A stretch of 64,000 nt of DNA, from contig NZ_QRDY01000001.1 of assembly GCF_003386205.1 (NCBI RefSeq), positions 806,001 to 870,000 of the forward strand, written 5' to 3'. Positions 1 to 8,052 of this stretch are shown here, piece by piece. The translations under genes and the position numbers were made by a program. The DNA is from Cohnella lupini. Its GTDB lineage: Bacteria; Bacillota; Bacilli; Paenibacillales; Paenibacillaceae. A model generated the notes under the pieces. That model saw only the letters and a program-made list of their open reading frames with translations, had not been told where the DNA came from and did no database searches. The number at the start of each line of letters is the position of its first letter. Positions within the stretch are counted from its first letter, which is position 1.

Positions 1-453
1 CTCGGAATCGATTCCAAGCGTGCTCTGCAGCTGATTGAAGTATTCGTTGCCGATTAGCTCCTCGAACTTTTGTTGGGCGCCTTGGCTATATGTAGGAAAC
101 TGCACGATTAAACTCGTAATTTGCTCGCTGAGCAAAGGCACGACTTTCATTATGACTAAAGTGAGCACGGTGATGATAATTAAATAAAGAACGATAATGG
201 AATACACCCGACGCACGTTGTAGCGGCTTTCCATGTACTCCACGATTGGATTAAGCAGGTAATAAGCGACACCCGTCAACAGAAAGGGGAGGAATACGGT
301 CTCCAGAACGACGATGAAGGGGTGGAAGACGTAGGAGATCTTGTCCAGCACCAATATATTCAAGCTTAATAACAAAATGACTACAAGAAATAAGATAACC
401 TTCTGGTTAAGCAGCATCCATTTTATCCGATCAGACCACTTGCGCGTTGGCAT
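1..453 (-). CDS. AI-2E family transporter, N-terminal part (runs off window)
   Basis: Reverse-strand frame open from an ATG at 451-453 to the window edge, 151 codons, preceded by a good AAGGAGG site. The translation begins MPTRKWSDRIKWMLLNQK and then shows hydrophobic helices typical of the AI-2E/PerM (YdbI, YtvI) permease family, including the LNPIVEYMESRYNVRRVYS segment that follows the second helix in this family. These are polytopic inner-membrane proteins of about 350-400 residues, proposed to export autoinducer-2 or other small molecules or ions; the substrate here cannot be told. Only the first 40 percent is visible. It is transcribed away from the PQQ-propeller gene at 657. Confidence 0.85.
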   Translation of the reverse strand, partial: MPTRKWSDRIKWMLLNQKVILFLVVILLLSLNILVLDKISYVFHPFIVVLETVFLPFLLTGVAYYLLNPIVEYMESRYNVRRVYSIIVLYLIIITVLTLVIMKVVPLLSEQITSLIVQFPTYSQGAQQKFEELIGNEYFNQLQSTLGIDSE

Positions 454-656
454 GAAACATCCTCCTTAGTTACTTCCTATTTTAACCGACTTCAATCCTC
501 GAGAACAATGCTTCGGGCTCATCGCACGCCCAATTCCGATCATTGGTTCGCGGATGCGACAATTTATCCTCGAATACTCGCCCACCGTTTGACAAGCTTC
601 TCGGAGTCTAGTGAGTACAATCTATTTATCCTAATCGTTGGGGGGATTTAATAGAG

Positions 657-2147
657 ATGTTCCGCGGAAAAAAGATCGCCATACTCGCACTCGTCCTTAT
701 CTGTCTGTACCAGGGAATCGCCCAAGCCGGAAATCTCTCCTCTTATCAATGGAGCAGCAAGCCCTCGATGTCGCTAGCTTTCCCGGCTAAATATACCGAG
801 GTGGAAGGCATATTAACCTTTCGGGGATCCAACGAACGAAGCTCGCCGTCTTACGGCACGGCCGATATGACAACCTTTCGTCCGAAAATCGCTTGGGAGA
901 AGAAAACAAAGTCCAGCTCATGGGGCGGAGGCGCAGGCTGGACGGGTCAGCCCGCTATCGTCAAGTGGTCGCAGGAGGTTCTTCGGACAATGAACGTAAA
1001 AGCCGAATTTCGGAATAAGCCGGGATTTACGGAAGTAATCTACGCTTCCTTAGACGGGTACGTCTACTTCCTGGACTTGGAATCCGGCGAGGAAACGCGT
1101 AATCCGATCAAAGTAGGCAATCCGATTAAGGGCAGCGTATCGGTTGACGCGAGAGGTTATCCTCTTCTCTATGTGGGAGAAGGCATACCCGAGAACGGTA
1201 CGATCGGATTTAACTTGTACAGTCTCACGGACCAGAAGAGGCTGCTGCGGGTGAACGGAAAGGATAAGTTCGCTTATAGGAGCTGGGGAGCGTTCGATAG
1301 CTCGGCCATCTTTAACAGGCTGGACGATTCTCTCACGGTCGGCGGCGAGAACGGCGTGGTCTATAGGATCAAACTCAATACGGCGTTCAATCCAAGCAAG
1401 AAGACGCTTTCGATCGATCCGGTTATTAGCAAGTACCGCTATAAGATTAAAGGGAATAGCTATCAAGGAATCGAGAACTCCCTCGCGATATACGATAACC
1501 TTGCCTTTTTCGGGGACAATGGCGGCAGCTTGCAAGCCTTGAATCTGAAGACGAATACGCCGGAATGGACGCTTCCTCCGCTCGACGATACGGACGCTAC
1601 GATCGTAATCGAGACGGAAGGCGGAGTGCCGTACCTATACACCGGAACCGAGGTGGATAAGCAGGGGAGATCGGGAAGCTCGTACATCCGGAAGATCAAC
1701 GGATTGACGGGCAAGGTCGTCTGGCAGAATAAATACGCGAGCTTCTCGTTACTAGGTCCGCATCCTGTAAATGGAGGCTTATTGGCGACGCCGGTTATCG
1801 GCAAGAAAGAGATCGGCGAGCTCGTCGTCTTCACGATCGCGCGTTACGGAACATTCAGCGGCGGGTTAATGGTCGCCTTGAATAAGGAAACGGGACGAGA
1901 GGCGTGGAGACTGACGATGAAAAATTATGCTTGGTCGTCCCCTGTGGATGTCTACGATAATAACGGGAAAGCGTATCTGATCCAAGCCGATTCCGTTGGG
2001 TTGATATCCGTCATCTCGGCCGACAACGGGAAGGTGGTCGGAAGCCTGAACATCGGGACGAACATCGAATCATCGCCGGCAATCTATAACGATTACGCGG
2101 TCGTCGCTTCCCGCGGAGGCAAAATTTACGGCATCCGATTGCAATAA
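657..2147 (+). CDS. Secreted PQQ-like beta-propeller repeat protein
   Basis: 496 residues. An N-terminal signal peptide (about residues 1-24, hydrophobic core AILALVLICLYQGIAQA) is followed by blade-like repeats such as YASLDGYVYFLDLESGE, FGDNGGSLQALNLKT, VALNKETGREAW and SPAIYNDYAVVASRGGKIYGI, the strand pattern of PQQ/WD40-like propellers. Family members are extracytoplasmic and often act as scaffolds or assembly factors; no catalytic metal or quinone site can be identified, so enzymatic activity should not be assumed. The ATG has a G-rich site (GGGGGG) about 13 nt upstream. The stop lies one base from the stop of the convergent gene at 2149, so the two are tail to tail with no room for a dedicated terminator. 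Confidence 0.8.
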   Translation: MFRGKKIAILALVLICLYQGIAQAGNLSSYQWSSKPSMSLAFPAKYTEVEGILTFRGSNERSSPSYGTADMTTFRPKIAWEKKTKSSSWGGGAGWTGQPAIVKWSQEVLRTMNVKAEFRNKPGFTEVIYASLDGYVYFLDLESGEETRNPIKVGNPIKGSVSVDARGYPLLYVGEGIPENGTIGFNLYSLTDQKRLLRVNGKDKFAYRSWGAFDSSAIFNRLDDSLTVGGENGVVYRIKLNTAFNPSKKTLSIDPVISKYRYKIKGNSYQGIENSLAIYDNLAFFGDNGGSLQALNLKTNTPEWTLPPLDDTDATIVIETEGGVPYLYTGTEVDKQGRSGSSYIRKINGLTGKVVWQNKYASFSLLGPHPVNGGLLATPVIGKKEIGELVVFTIARYGTFSGGLMVALNKETGREAWRLTMKNYAWSSPVDVYDNNGKAYLIQADSVGLISVISADNGKVVGSLNIGTNIESSPAIYNDYAVVASRGGKIYGIRLQ

Positions 2148-2148
2148 A

Positions 2149-3327
2149 TTACTTGACGGCGACGTCTGCGATTCGCCAAGGAGACGAACGGTCGTCTCGC
2201 TTAAAGCTGAAGCTATAGGTAGCGTTACGTTCCGGTTTACCTATCTTATTCGACGCGATAGCCAATCGGATATCCGACTTCAAGCTTTCGTCGTATTCGT
2301 TATCTTCGAGCACCGAGGATTTCCCGGTTTTACGTAACGGTTTACGGATGCGGATGGATTCCAACGTTTCTAATTGACCAGCAAAATAAGACCACTTGTC
2401 CTCGGGTATCGTATCCCATACTTGTCTGAGCAGTAGCGAATCTCGCTGATACATGGCTTCGACGAAGCTCTCGGCTAGTACGACCGGCGATGCAGCCTCG
2501 ATAAAAGCGCGCGTATTCCCCGAAGCTTTGTAGATCATTAATTGATGCGCCGTATCCGGGAAATCCGATTTGTGCGACGTGCTGCCGAGAAAATGAATGC
2601 AGAAATGCCCCGAGAAGCCGTTCTCCGGAATGCCGTCCCCGCCATGGGGCATGCCATTCATGGAGGCGGCTATTCTGCCTTGCCCGGAATGTACGATGAT
2701 CGGCCTTCTTTTCCAGCTCCAACGGCCTCCGTAAATTCGTTTCATGATGGCCGTATCCTCTTTGGTTATCGGTTGGACGTCGGCATGGTCGCTGCCCGCT
2801 CTTCGCTGGACGCGGAAGGATAAGCCCGTCTCCAAATCCGTTACGGAGACGATACCTTTGCGAGGAACGATTCGTTCCGCGTCCTCCCATCGGATCAATC
2901 GGCCATAATGAGTTGCTCGCAAAGCATTGGCGTAACGTATCAGCTTAAACGTGGCTGCCGGTGGAAGAACGAGCTTCTGCATGGATTGCTCCTCCCACAA
3001 ATAGCCCATTCGATCCATATGAAAGTACTTATCCTCGTGGCCTTCCTGCGTTAAAGCGACAACCATATCGGTTATATTCGGGACTTGGTTCGGTCCGAGA
3101 CTCTCTTTCTTGGCACGAATAATCTCATGAATTAGAATGGCGTTGCGAAGCTCCAGTTGACTGAAGGAAACGGCATTAAGGCTGGAACGAACGGTTAAGA
3201 CTAGTCTAGTCGTATCCGGAAGCTTCTTTGCACCCGCAGTTGGTCCGTATGGTAAGAGAAATCCGATCGAAAGGACAAGCGCGAGAATCATGTTAAGCGT
3301 TCGTTTTCGCGTCGATATTCGTTTCAT
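2149..3327 (-). CDS. Exported conserved protein, function unknown
   Basis: 392 residues beginning with a signal-peptide-like stretch (RTLNMILALVLSIGFLLPYGPTAGA). I do not recognise a named family with certainty. The central part is the most distinctive: a WSWKRRPIIV strand, then NGMPHGGDGIPENGFSGHF and CIHFLGSTSH, placing one cysteine between histidines. This arrangement of an exposed Cys with nearby His and Gly faintly recalls the HG...SHGCIR core of YkuD L,D-transpeptidases, but the consensus is not met, so that is only a hypothesis. The C-terminal third (SIRIRKPL to VAVK) looks like a small beta-rich DUF4878/SnoaL-like tail. Divergent from the VanW gene at 3496, which also suggests a cell-envelope role. 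Confidence 0.6.
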   Translation of the reverse strand: MKRISTRKRTLNMILALVLSIGFLLPYGPTAGAKKLPDTTRLVLTVRSSLNAVSFSQLELRNAILIHEIIRAKKESLGPNQVPNITDMVVALTQEGHEDKYFHMDRMGYLWEEQSMQKLVLPPAATFKLIRYANALRATHYGRLIRWEDAERIVPRKGIVSVTDLETGLSFRVQRRAGSDHADVQPITKEDTAIMKRIYGGRWSWKRRPIIVHSGQGRIAASMNGMPHGGDGIPENGFSGHFCIHFLGSTSHKSDFPDTAHQLMIYKASGNTRAFIEAASPVVLAESFVEAMYQRDSLLLRQVWDTIPEDKWSYFAGQLETLESIRIRKPLRKTGKSSVLEDNEYDESLKSDIRLAIASNKIGKPERNATYSFSFKRDDRSSPWRIADVAVK

Positions 3328-3495
3328 TTCCTATTCCCTCCGTTCTTGATCCTTATTCTGGTCGAACGCTTGGGGATTTATGTAGGATAATCTCCCTTAG
3401 CCTGACGCACTTTATTTAGAGACGGTTCGCACAGTCATCTTAATGAACATCAGGTAAGGTCACTACGAGAATATCTCGCGCGGGAGGACTTTCGA

Positions 3496-4428
3496 TTGGG
3501 TTTCCATTGGATCTTTGGCTTATTGATGGTACTTCAACAACACGAGCTGCCGGATCGGTTAAACATAACCCGGGAAGGAAATCCGATTATGAACGTTTCC
3601 CGATCGGAGATTCAATTTCCGATAGCCGGACTACCGATTATCGATGAGAATAAATTGGATAAGCTGTTGGATCGAGTGGCGAAACAGACCTATCAGGCTC
3701 CCGTAAACGCATCGTTGGACGGATCGGGAAGGATCGTTCCGGAACGGTTCGGATATCGGCTGGATAGCAAGGCGTTCGCCAAGAAGTTCTACGGCGATTC
3801 GGGGGAAAGTCCTTCCTCCGATCTCGAAGCGATAATGAAGCCGATCTATCCCAAAGTGGACAGCGAGCTACTGGCGACGGTAAGGGAGAAAATGATCGGC
3901 CAATACACGACCTACTTTAATTCGAACAATAAGAACCGTTCGCATAATATCTTGCTTGCTGCCAGAGCGATCAACAATCAATTCGTCTTTCCGGGAGAGA
4001 CGTTCTCCTTTAACCAAACAGTCGGTATCCGATCGGCAGACCGAGGGTATTTGCGCGCGAAAATTATCGTAAGGGGAGAGGTGGCGGAAGGAATCGGAGG
4101 CGGGATATGCCAGATCTCTTCCACTTTGTTCAATGCGGTCGATCGCGCCGGACTTAAAATCGTTCAACGGTATTCCCACAGCCGGAGCGTGCCGTATGTG
4201 CCGCCTGGCCGTGACGCTACGGTAAGCTGGTACGGGCCGGACTTCGCTTTTCAGAATTCGTACAACCAACCCGTACTCATCCGCGCTAACGTATCCGGCG
4301 GTCAAACGACCATTTACATCTACTCCTCGGAATCGGTTAACGTCAAGGGCCGAGAGGTACCTGGCGCTTCTAAGCAATTGCCGAGGGAAATCGACGCGGA
4401 ACGGAATGTCAACGGTGGCGGGATGTGA
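3496..4428 (+). CDS. VanW family protein
   Basis: 310 residues from a TTG start chosen because GGGAGG sits 9 nt upstream. Residues about 136-265 are a VanW domain with its hallmark GGGICQIS (201-208), the FPGETFSFN motif (165-173) and an SRSVPYVPPGRDATVSW segment. An upstream peptidoglycan-binding-like region (about 50-130) precedes it, the usual architecture of Paenibacillaceae VanW proteins. VanW was named from vanB vancomycin clusters, but its biochemical role is unknown and orphan copies such as this one are not evidence of glycopeptide resistance. It lies 78 bp before a sensor kinase gene and could be co-transcribed with it. Confidence 0.85.
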   Translation: MGFHWIFGLLMVLQQHELPDRLNITREGNPIMNVSRSEIQFPIAGLPIIDENKLDKLLDRVAKQTYQAPVNASLDGSGRIVPERFGYRLDSKAFAKKFYGDSGESPSSDLEAIMKPIYPKVDSELLATVREKMIGQYTTYFNSNNKNRSHNILLAARAINNQFVFPGETFSFNQTVGIRSADRGYLRAKIIVRGEVAEGIGGGICQISSTLFNAVDRAGLKIVQRYSHSRSVPYVPPGRDATVSWYGPDFAFQNSYNQPVLIRANVSGGQTTIYIYSSESVNVKGREVPGASKQLPREIDAERNVNGGGM

Positions 4429-4506
4429 TAAGATACGGGGATAGCGAATGTCGGACTTTAGAAACCTTTATAATCATTCGCGGAAATCCGGAAGCGAGGG
4501 ATACGG

Positions 4507-6171
4507 ATGGCCCGGGATATTCAAACGAACGAGTTGTTAGCGCTCAAGGAAATTGCGGAAATGCTGAATAAGACGAACGAGTTGAATCCTATGTTGAACG
4601 ATGTGTTGAAGAAGTTGCTTGAGGTCACCGGCTTCACGACCGGGTGGATATTCCTGATAGACGATCGTCAAGGCAGCTCCTGCGCGGCATCTCAGAATTT
4701 GCCTCAGGCGTTGACAACCGGCAATTATGCGTTGATGAAAGGCGAAGAATGCGCATGCATCGAAAGCTATCGGCAGAATAAATTGGATCGAGCCGTCAAC
4801 ATTATCGAGTGCAAGAGAATCCAATACGCAATTATGAACGATTTCGGAGATACGGAAGGCATAACCCATCACGCTACGGTTCCGCTTCAATCCGGACAGG
4901 AACGATTCGGACTTCTGAACGTTGCGACGGCGGGGAAGGAGCGCTTCTCCGCCGATGAATTGGACTTGCTGCAAGCCGTTGCTCTTCAGATCGGCACGGC
5001 GATCAATAGAATTCGCCTCTATCAAGCCAAAGAACAGAGCGCGATCCTATATGCCAAGCTTGGCGACGTTATCCAACAATTCAATTCCATCATGGACGCG
5101 GAACAATTTCCGGTAAAAGCGGTGGAGATCATCGGGGATACGTTCGACTGGCCGCAAGTATCCTTGTTCATCAGCAAGAATTCCAAGTTGACCCTGCGAT
5201 CCCAGTACAAGGATAAGCAAGTGGACAACCGGTGGCGGTCTCATGCGATTGAACACGAGGGACTGATTAGCGAGGCATTTCACGATGATCGCTTGGTTAT
5301 CGACTCCTATCAAGGCATCGTCTCTAGCGATTTATTGGCTGAAGTAGGAATTCCGCCGTTCAGTTCGGCTGCTGCGATCCCGCTTCGCGCAAGGAATCAT
5401 CCGATTGGCGTACTCCTCGTAAGCAGTCCCAAGCCAAGGCAATTCGAATGCTACAACGCGGATTTCATGCATTCTATCGCCGATCATTTTTCTCTTAGCT
5501 TGGAGAACATGCGGATTTACGAGCAGCGAAGCGACCTTGCTTTAATGGAAGAACGCAATCGAATGGCTCGCGATCTGCACGATTCCGTCATTCAGAAGGT
5601 TTTCTCTTTATCGTTCCTGGCGAAGGGCGCGGAAACCGTGCTTGCCGGGAAGGAACCGATCGTGCAACAGTCTCTGCAGGAAATTAGCCAGGTCTCGCAA
5701 GAAGTGTTGAAGGAAATGCGTGCGCTCATCTGGCAATTAAGGCCGGCGGGTCTTGAGAACGGATTGCTGCCGGCGCTACGGCAATACGGGCAGTCCATGG
5801 ATTTAATCATCTTCGAGCAAGCCGAAGGCGTGAAGGAATTACCGAGAGCGATCGAGGAATCCTTCTGGCGCATCGGGCAGGAAGCCTTGAATAACGTGAG
5901 GAAGCATTCGGGTACGAACGTTGCTTACTTGCGATTAGCGATAGCATCAAATGGGGCAAGTCTGGAAATCAGCGATCGGGGCAAAGGATTCTCGGTGGAA
6001 AACGGCCATAACAAGCTGACTTTAGGGATGATGTCCATGCGAGAAAGAGCCGAAGCACTCGGAGGAGAGCTAACCGTTACGAGCGGCATCGGACTTGCGA
6101 CCACGATTAAAGTATTCATTCCGGTGCAGGTCATCGAGGAAAAATGCGATGGGGAGAAAGAGAAGGAATGA
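4507..6171 (+). CDS. GAF-domain sensor histidine kinase (HisKA_3 / NarX-like)
   Basis: 554 residues, no membrane segments, so a cytoplasmic sensor. Two GAF domains occupy about residues 15-170 and 195-340; the first has several cysteines (CAASQN, ECACIESY, IECKRIQ) that could bind a cofactor or sense redox state, which is inference. A HisKA_3 dimerisation domain carries the phospho-acceptor in MARDLHDSV at His358, and the HATPase_c domain has its N box around Asn462 (EALNNVRKHS) and a DRGKGF G1 box. Its stop overlaps the ATG of the response regulator (ATGA, 4 bp), showing translational coupling with its partner. Confidence 0.92.
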   Translation: MARDIQTNELLALKEIAEMLNKTNELNPMLNDVLKKLLEVTGFTTGWIFLIDDRQGSSCAASQNLPQALTTGNYALMKGEECACIESYRQNKLDRAVNIIECKRIQYAIMNDFGDTEGITHHATVPLQSGQERFGLLNVATAGKERFSADELDLLQAVALQIGTAINRIRLYQAKEQSAILYAKLGDVIQQFNSIMDAEQFPVKAVEIIGDTFDWPQVSLFISKNSKLTLRSQYKDKQVDNRWRSHAIEHEGLISEAFHDDRLVIDSYQGIVSSDLLAEVGIPPFSSAAAIPLRARNHPIGVLLVSSPKPRQFECYNADFMHSIADHFSLSLENMRIYEQRSDLALMEERNRMARDLHDSVIQKVFSLSFLAKGAETVLAGKEPIVQQSLQEISQVSQEVLKEMRALIWQLRPAGLENGLLPALRQYGQSMDLIIFEQAEGVKELPRAIEESFWRIGQEALNNVRKHSGTNVAYLRLAIASNGASLEISDRGKGFSVENGHNKLTLGMMSMRERAEALGGELTVTSGIGLATTIKVFIPVQVIEEKCDGEKEKE

Positions 6172-6827
6172 AGATTAGAATATTGCTGGTGGACGATCAC
6201 CAAATCGTATTAAAGGGCATTTCGTTCTTCCTAAGCATGCAGACGGATTTTGAATTGGTCGGAGAAGCCCATAACGGACAGGAAGCCGTGGAACTGGTCG
6301 GAGAACTGCAACCGGACATCGTATTAATGGATCTCAATATGCCGATTATGGACGGGATCGAGGCGAGCAAGCTAATCGGAGAACGTTATCCCGGCGTTAA
6401 AGTTCTCGTGCTGACGAGTTTCTCCGATCGCAGTCATATCGTTCCGGCTCTTCAAACGGGAGCCATCGGCTACATGCTGAAGGAAGTCGAGCCCGATCAA
6501 TTAGTCGAGGCGATTCGCAGCGCTTATAAGGGAAACATACAATTACATCCCGACATCTCGAATACGATCGTCATGCAGCTAACGCCAAATGCCGCCGAAA
6601 CGAAGGTTTTACCGAGTAGACAGGAGTTGGATGCGCTGACTCCGAGAGAGCTTGAAGTTTTGGAACAGCTCACTAAAGGTCATAGCAATAAAGAAATCGC
6701 CCAATCGTTAGTCATCGCCGAGAAAACGGTAAAGACGCACGTAAGCAGTATTCTGAGCAAATTAAGTCTATCCGATCGAACGCAAGCGGCTCTATTCGCG
6801 GTACATTTATTCCAGCCGAGCGAATAA
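6168..6827 (+). CDS. NarL/FixJ-type response regulator
   Basis: 219 residues. The receiver domain has the acidic pocket LLVDDH, phospho-acceptor Asp55 in LMDLNMP, and the conserved switch Thr/Lys (LTSF, LKEVEP). A LuxR-type helix-turn-helix fills the C-terminus (LTPRELEVLEQLTKG through KTVKTHVSSILSKL). The start is the ATG overlapping the kinase stop; an upstream in-frame ATG at 6144 lies inside the kinase gene and lacks a better ribosome site. Together with the upstream kinase it forms a two-component system. Targets are unknown, but a nearby azoreductase gene and VanW gene are neighbours worth considering. Confidence 0.92.
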   Translation: MKIRILLVDDHQIVLKGISFFLSMQTDFELVGEAHNGQEAVELVGELQPDIVLMDLNMPIMDGIEASKLIGERYPGVKVLVLTSFSDRSHIVPALQTGAIGYMLKEVEPDQLVEAIRSAYKGNIQLHPDISNTIVMQLTPNAAETKVLPSRQELDALTPRELEVLEQLTKGHSNKEIAQSLVIAEKTVKTHVSSILSKLSLSDRTQAALFAVHLFQPSE

Positions 6828-6857
6828 GGGGAAAGTCGTCGCTCGTTCGTTGCCTTA

Positions 6858-6905
6858 GACTAAAGTCTTAAGACTAGTCCTCCGCCCTAGGGGGATTTTT
6901 TTATG
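6858..6905 (+). terminator. Putative terminator of the two-component operon
   Basis: Two adjoining inverted repeats after the regulator stop: a 12-bp perfect palindrome at 6864-6875 flanked by GACT/AGTC, then TCCGCC/GGGGGA at about 6881-6895 (one G-G mismatch) followed by a run of T to 6902. The second hairpin plus T-run looks like a weak intrinsic terminator; the palindrome could equally be a protein-binding site. Confidence 0.45.
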
Positions 6906-6962
6906 CCCGGAAATCAGCCGAATTGCCGATGTTCGCAGCAAGAAAACTCTATATAGTATGGG

Positions 6963-6985
6963 TAGTTACTTTAAGTTACTAACTA
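6963..6985. promoter_or_regulatory. Possible operator upstream of azoR
   Basis: TAGTTA and TAACTA form an inverted repeat spaced by 11 bp (6963-6968 and 6980-6985), with the heptamer AGTTACT also repeated directly. The site lies just after a TATATAGTAT -10-like sequence (about 6949-6958) and before the azoR ribosome site. Bacillus azoreductases are repressed by thiol-sensing MarR/HxlR proteins (YodB, CatR), so a similar quinone-responsive repressor site is plausible. This is inference from position and symmetry. Confidence 0.4.
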
Positions 6986-7011
6986 ATAAAAACTATATGG
7001 AGGTTTACCTT

Positions 7012-7638
7012 ATGAGCACAGTACTTTTCGTAAAAGCAAACGATCGAGACATCGAGCAAGCCGTTAGCGTTAAACTATACCAAGCATTCTTGGATAGCTA
7101 CAAAACGAGCCATCCTCAAGATACAGTTATCGAGCTGGACCTATTCAAAGAAACTCTTCCGTACATGAATGCGGATATGATCAACGGAAACTTCAAAGCC
7201 GCTCGCGGATTTGATCTTACGCCTGCCGAGCAAGCTGCGGTATCCGTGTCGAGCAAATATCTGGATCAATTCCTTGCGGCCGATAAAGTCGTATTCGGAT
7301 TCCCGCTTTGGAACTTCACGATCCCGGCTCCGCTTCACACTTATTTGGACTACATCACTCAAGCAGGCAAGACTTTCACTTATACGGCCGAAGGTCCGGT
7401 CGGTCTCGTTCCGAACAAAAAAGTCGCTTTGCTTAACGCAAGAGGCGGCGTTTATTCCGAAGGCCCTGCCGCTGCCGCTGAAATGGCTCACAACTATATT
7501 CGCAACGTAATGAGTTTCTTCGGAGTAACTCAATTGGAGAACGTCATCGTTGAAGGTCATGCTCAAATGCAGGATCAAGCAGCTGAATTGATCTCCCAAG
7601 GAATCACGAAAGCGGAGAAAATCGCAGTAGGTTTCTAA
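7012..7638 (+). CDS. azoR: FMN-dependent NADH:quinone/azo reductase
   Basis: 208 residues. The ATG at 7012 has GGAGG 8 nt upstream, which rules out the in-frame ATG at 6958 inside the operator region. The flavodoxin-like fold is recognisable: an FMN-phosphate loop replaced by the AzoR type KANDRDIEQAVSVKLY, the FGFPLWNFTIPAPLHTYLDY segment typical of AzoR, then TYTAEGPVGLVPNKK and LLNARGGVYSEG. Family enzymes are cytosolic homodimers that use FMN and NADH to reduce quinones and azo dyes in two-electron steps, protecting against electrophilic stress. Monocistronic, with its own promoter region and a strong terminator after it. Confidence 0.93.
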   Translation: MSTVLFVKANDRDIEQAVSVKLYQAFLDSYKTSHPQDTVIELDLFKETLPYMNADMINGNFKAARGFDLTPAEQAAVSVSSKYLDQFLAADKVVFGFPLWNFTIPAPLHTYLDYITQAGKTFTYTAEGPVGLVPNKKVALLNARGGVYSEGPAAAAEMAHNYIRNVMSFFGVTQLENVIVEGHAQMQDQAAELISQGITKAEKIAVGF

Positions 7639-7659
7639 TACGAGTAACAAGCTTTATCA

Positions 7660-7705
7660 AAATGGTGGCGCAGGGACGATATGTCCTTGCGTCACCATTT
7701 TTTTT
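7660..7705 (+). terminator. Strong intrinsic terminator after azoR
   Basis: An 18-bp stem (7660-7677 with 7683-7700; two G-T wobbles) with a 5-nt loop is followed by TTTTT at 7701-7705. The stem also starts with A residues, so it may work in both directions. Confidence 0.9.
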
Positions 7706-7737
7706 GATTTCCTCAGAAGGAATCAAAAACTCCGCCA

Positions 7738-7925
7738 CCGCCGAATAACCTGTGTTCAAACCGGGTAATTCCTCGCTCAGTGACCCAATTCCGCCGAATA
7801 ACCCGTTCAAACCGGGTAATTCCTCGCTCAGTGGCCCAATTCCGCCGAATAAACCGTCCAAACCGGGTAATTCCTTGCTCAGTGAACCAATTCCGCCGAA
7901 TAACCCGTCCAAACCGAGTAATTCA
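7738..7925. repeat. 51-bp tandem direct repeat (minisatellite), 3.6 copies
   Basis: Units begin with CCGCCGAATAA at 7738, 7791, 7842 and 7893, giving periods of 53, 51 and 51 bp; the last copy is truncated near 7925. Copies differ at only a few positions (CCGTTC/CCGTCC, GTGACCC/GTGGCCC/GTGAACC). Because 51 is a multiple of three, several frames on both strands stay open with 17-residue repeats such as KPGNSSLSDPIPPNNP, but none has a ribosome site or fits the neighbouring genes. I read it as non-coding repeat DNA between the azoR terminator and the YhgE-like gene. Confidence 0.85.
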
Positions 7926-8052
7926 ACGAACACGATCTGAGCTCCGTGGAAAAGCCAATTTCGCCTTTGGAGTAACCTTCTTCAACGCATCGAGTGGCTG
8001 GAAATGTAACATACTACCATCGACGCAGCACACGAATGTCGGAGGTATATCC

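Noticed and set aside
3496..4428. Vancomycin resistance determinant
   Set aside because: VanW alone, without vanHBX or vanS/R of the vanB type, does not give resistance; such orphan genes are common in this group.
7738..7940. Repeat peptides encoded by the minisatellite on both strands
   Set aside because: No ribosome sites, frames end arbitrarily, and the downstream gene has its own clear start at 8053.
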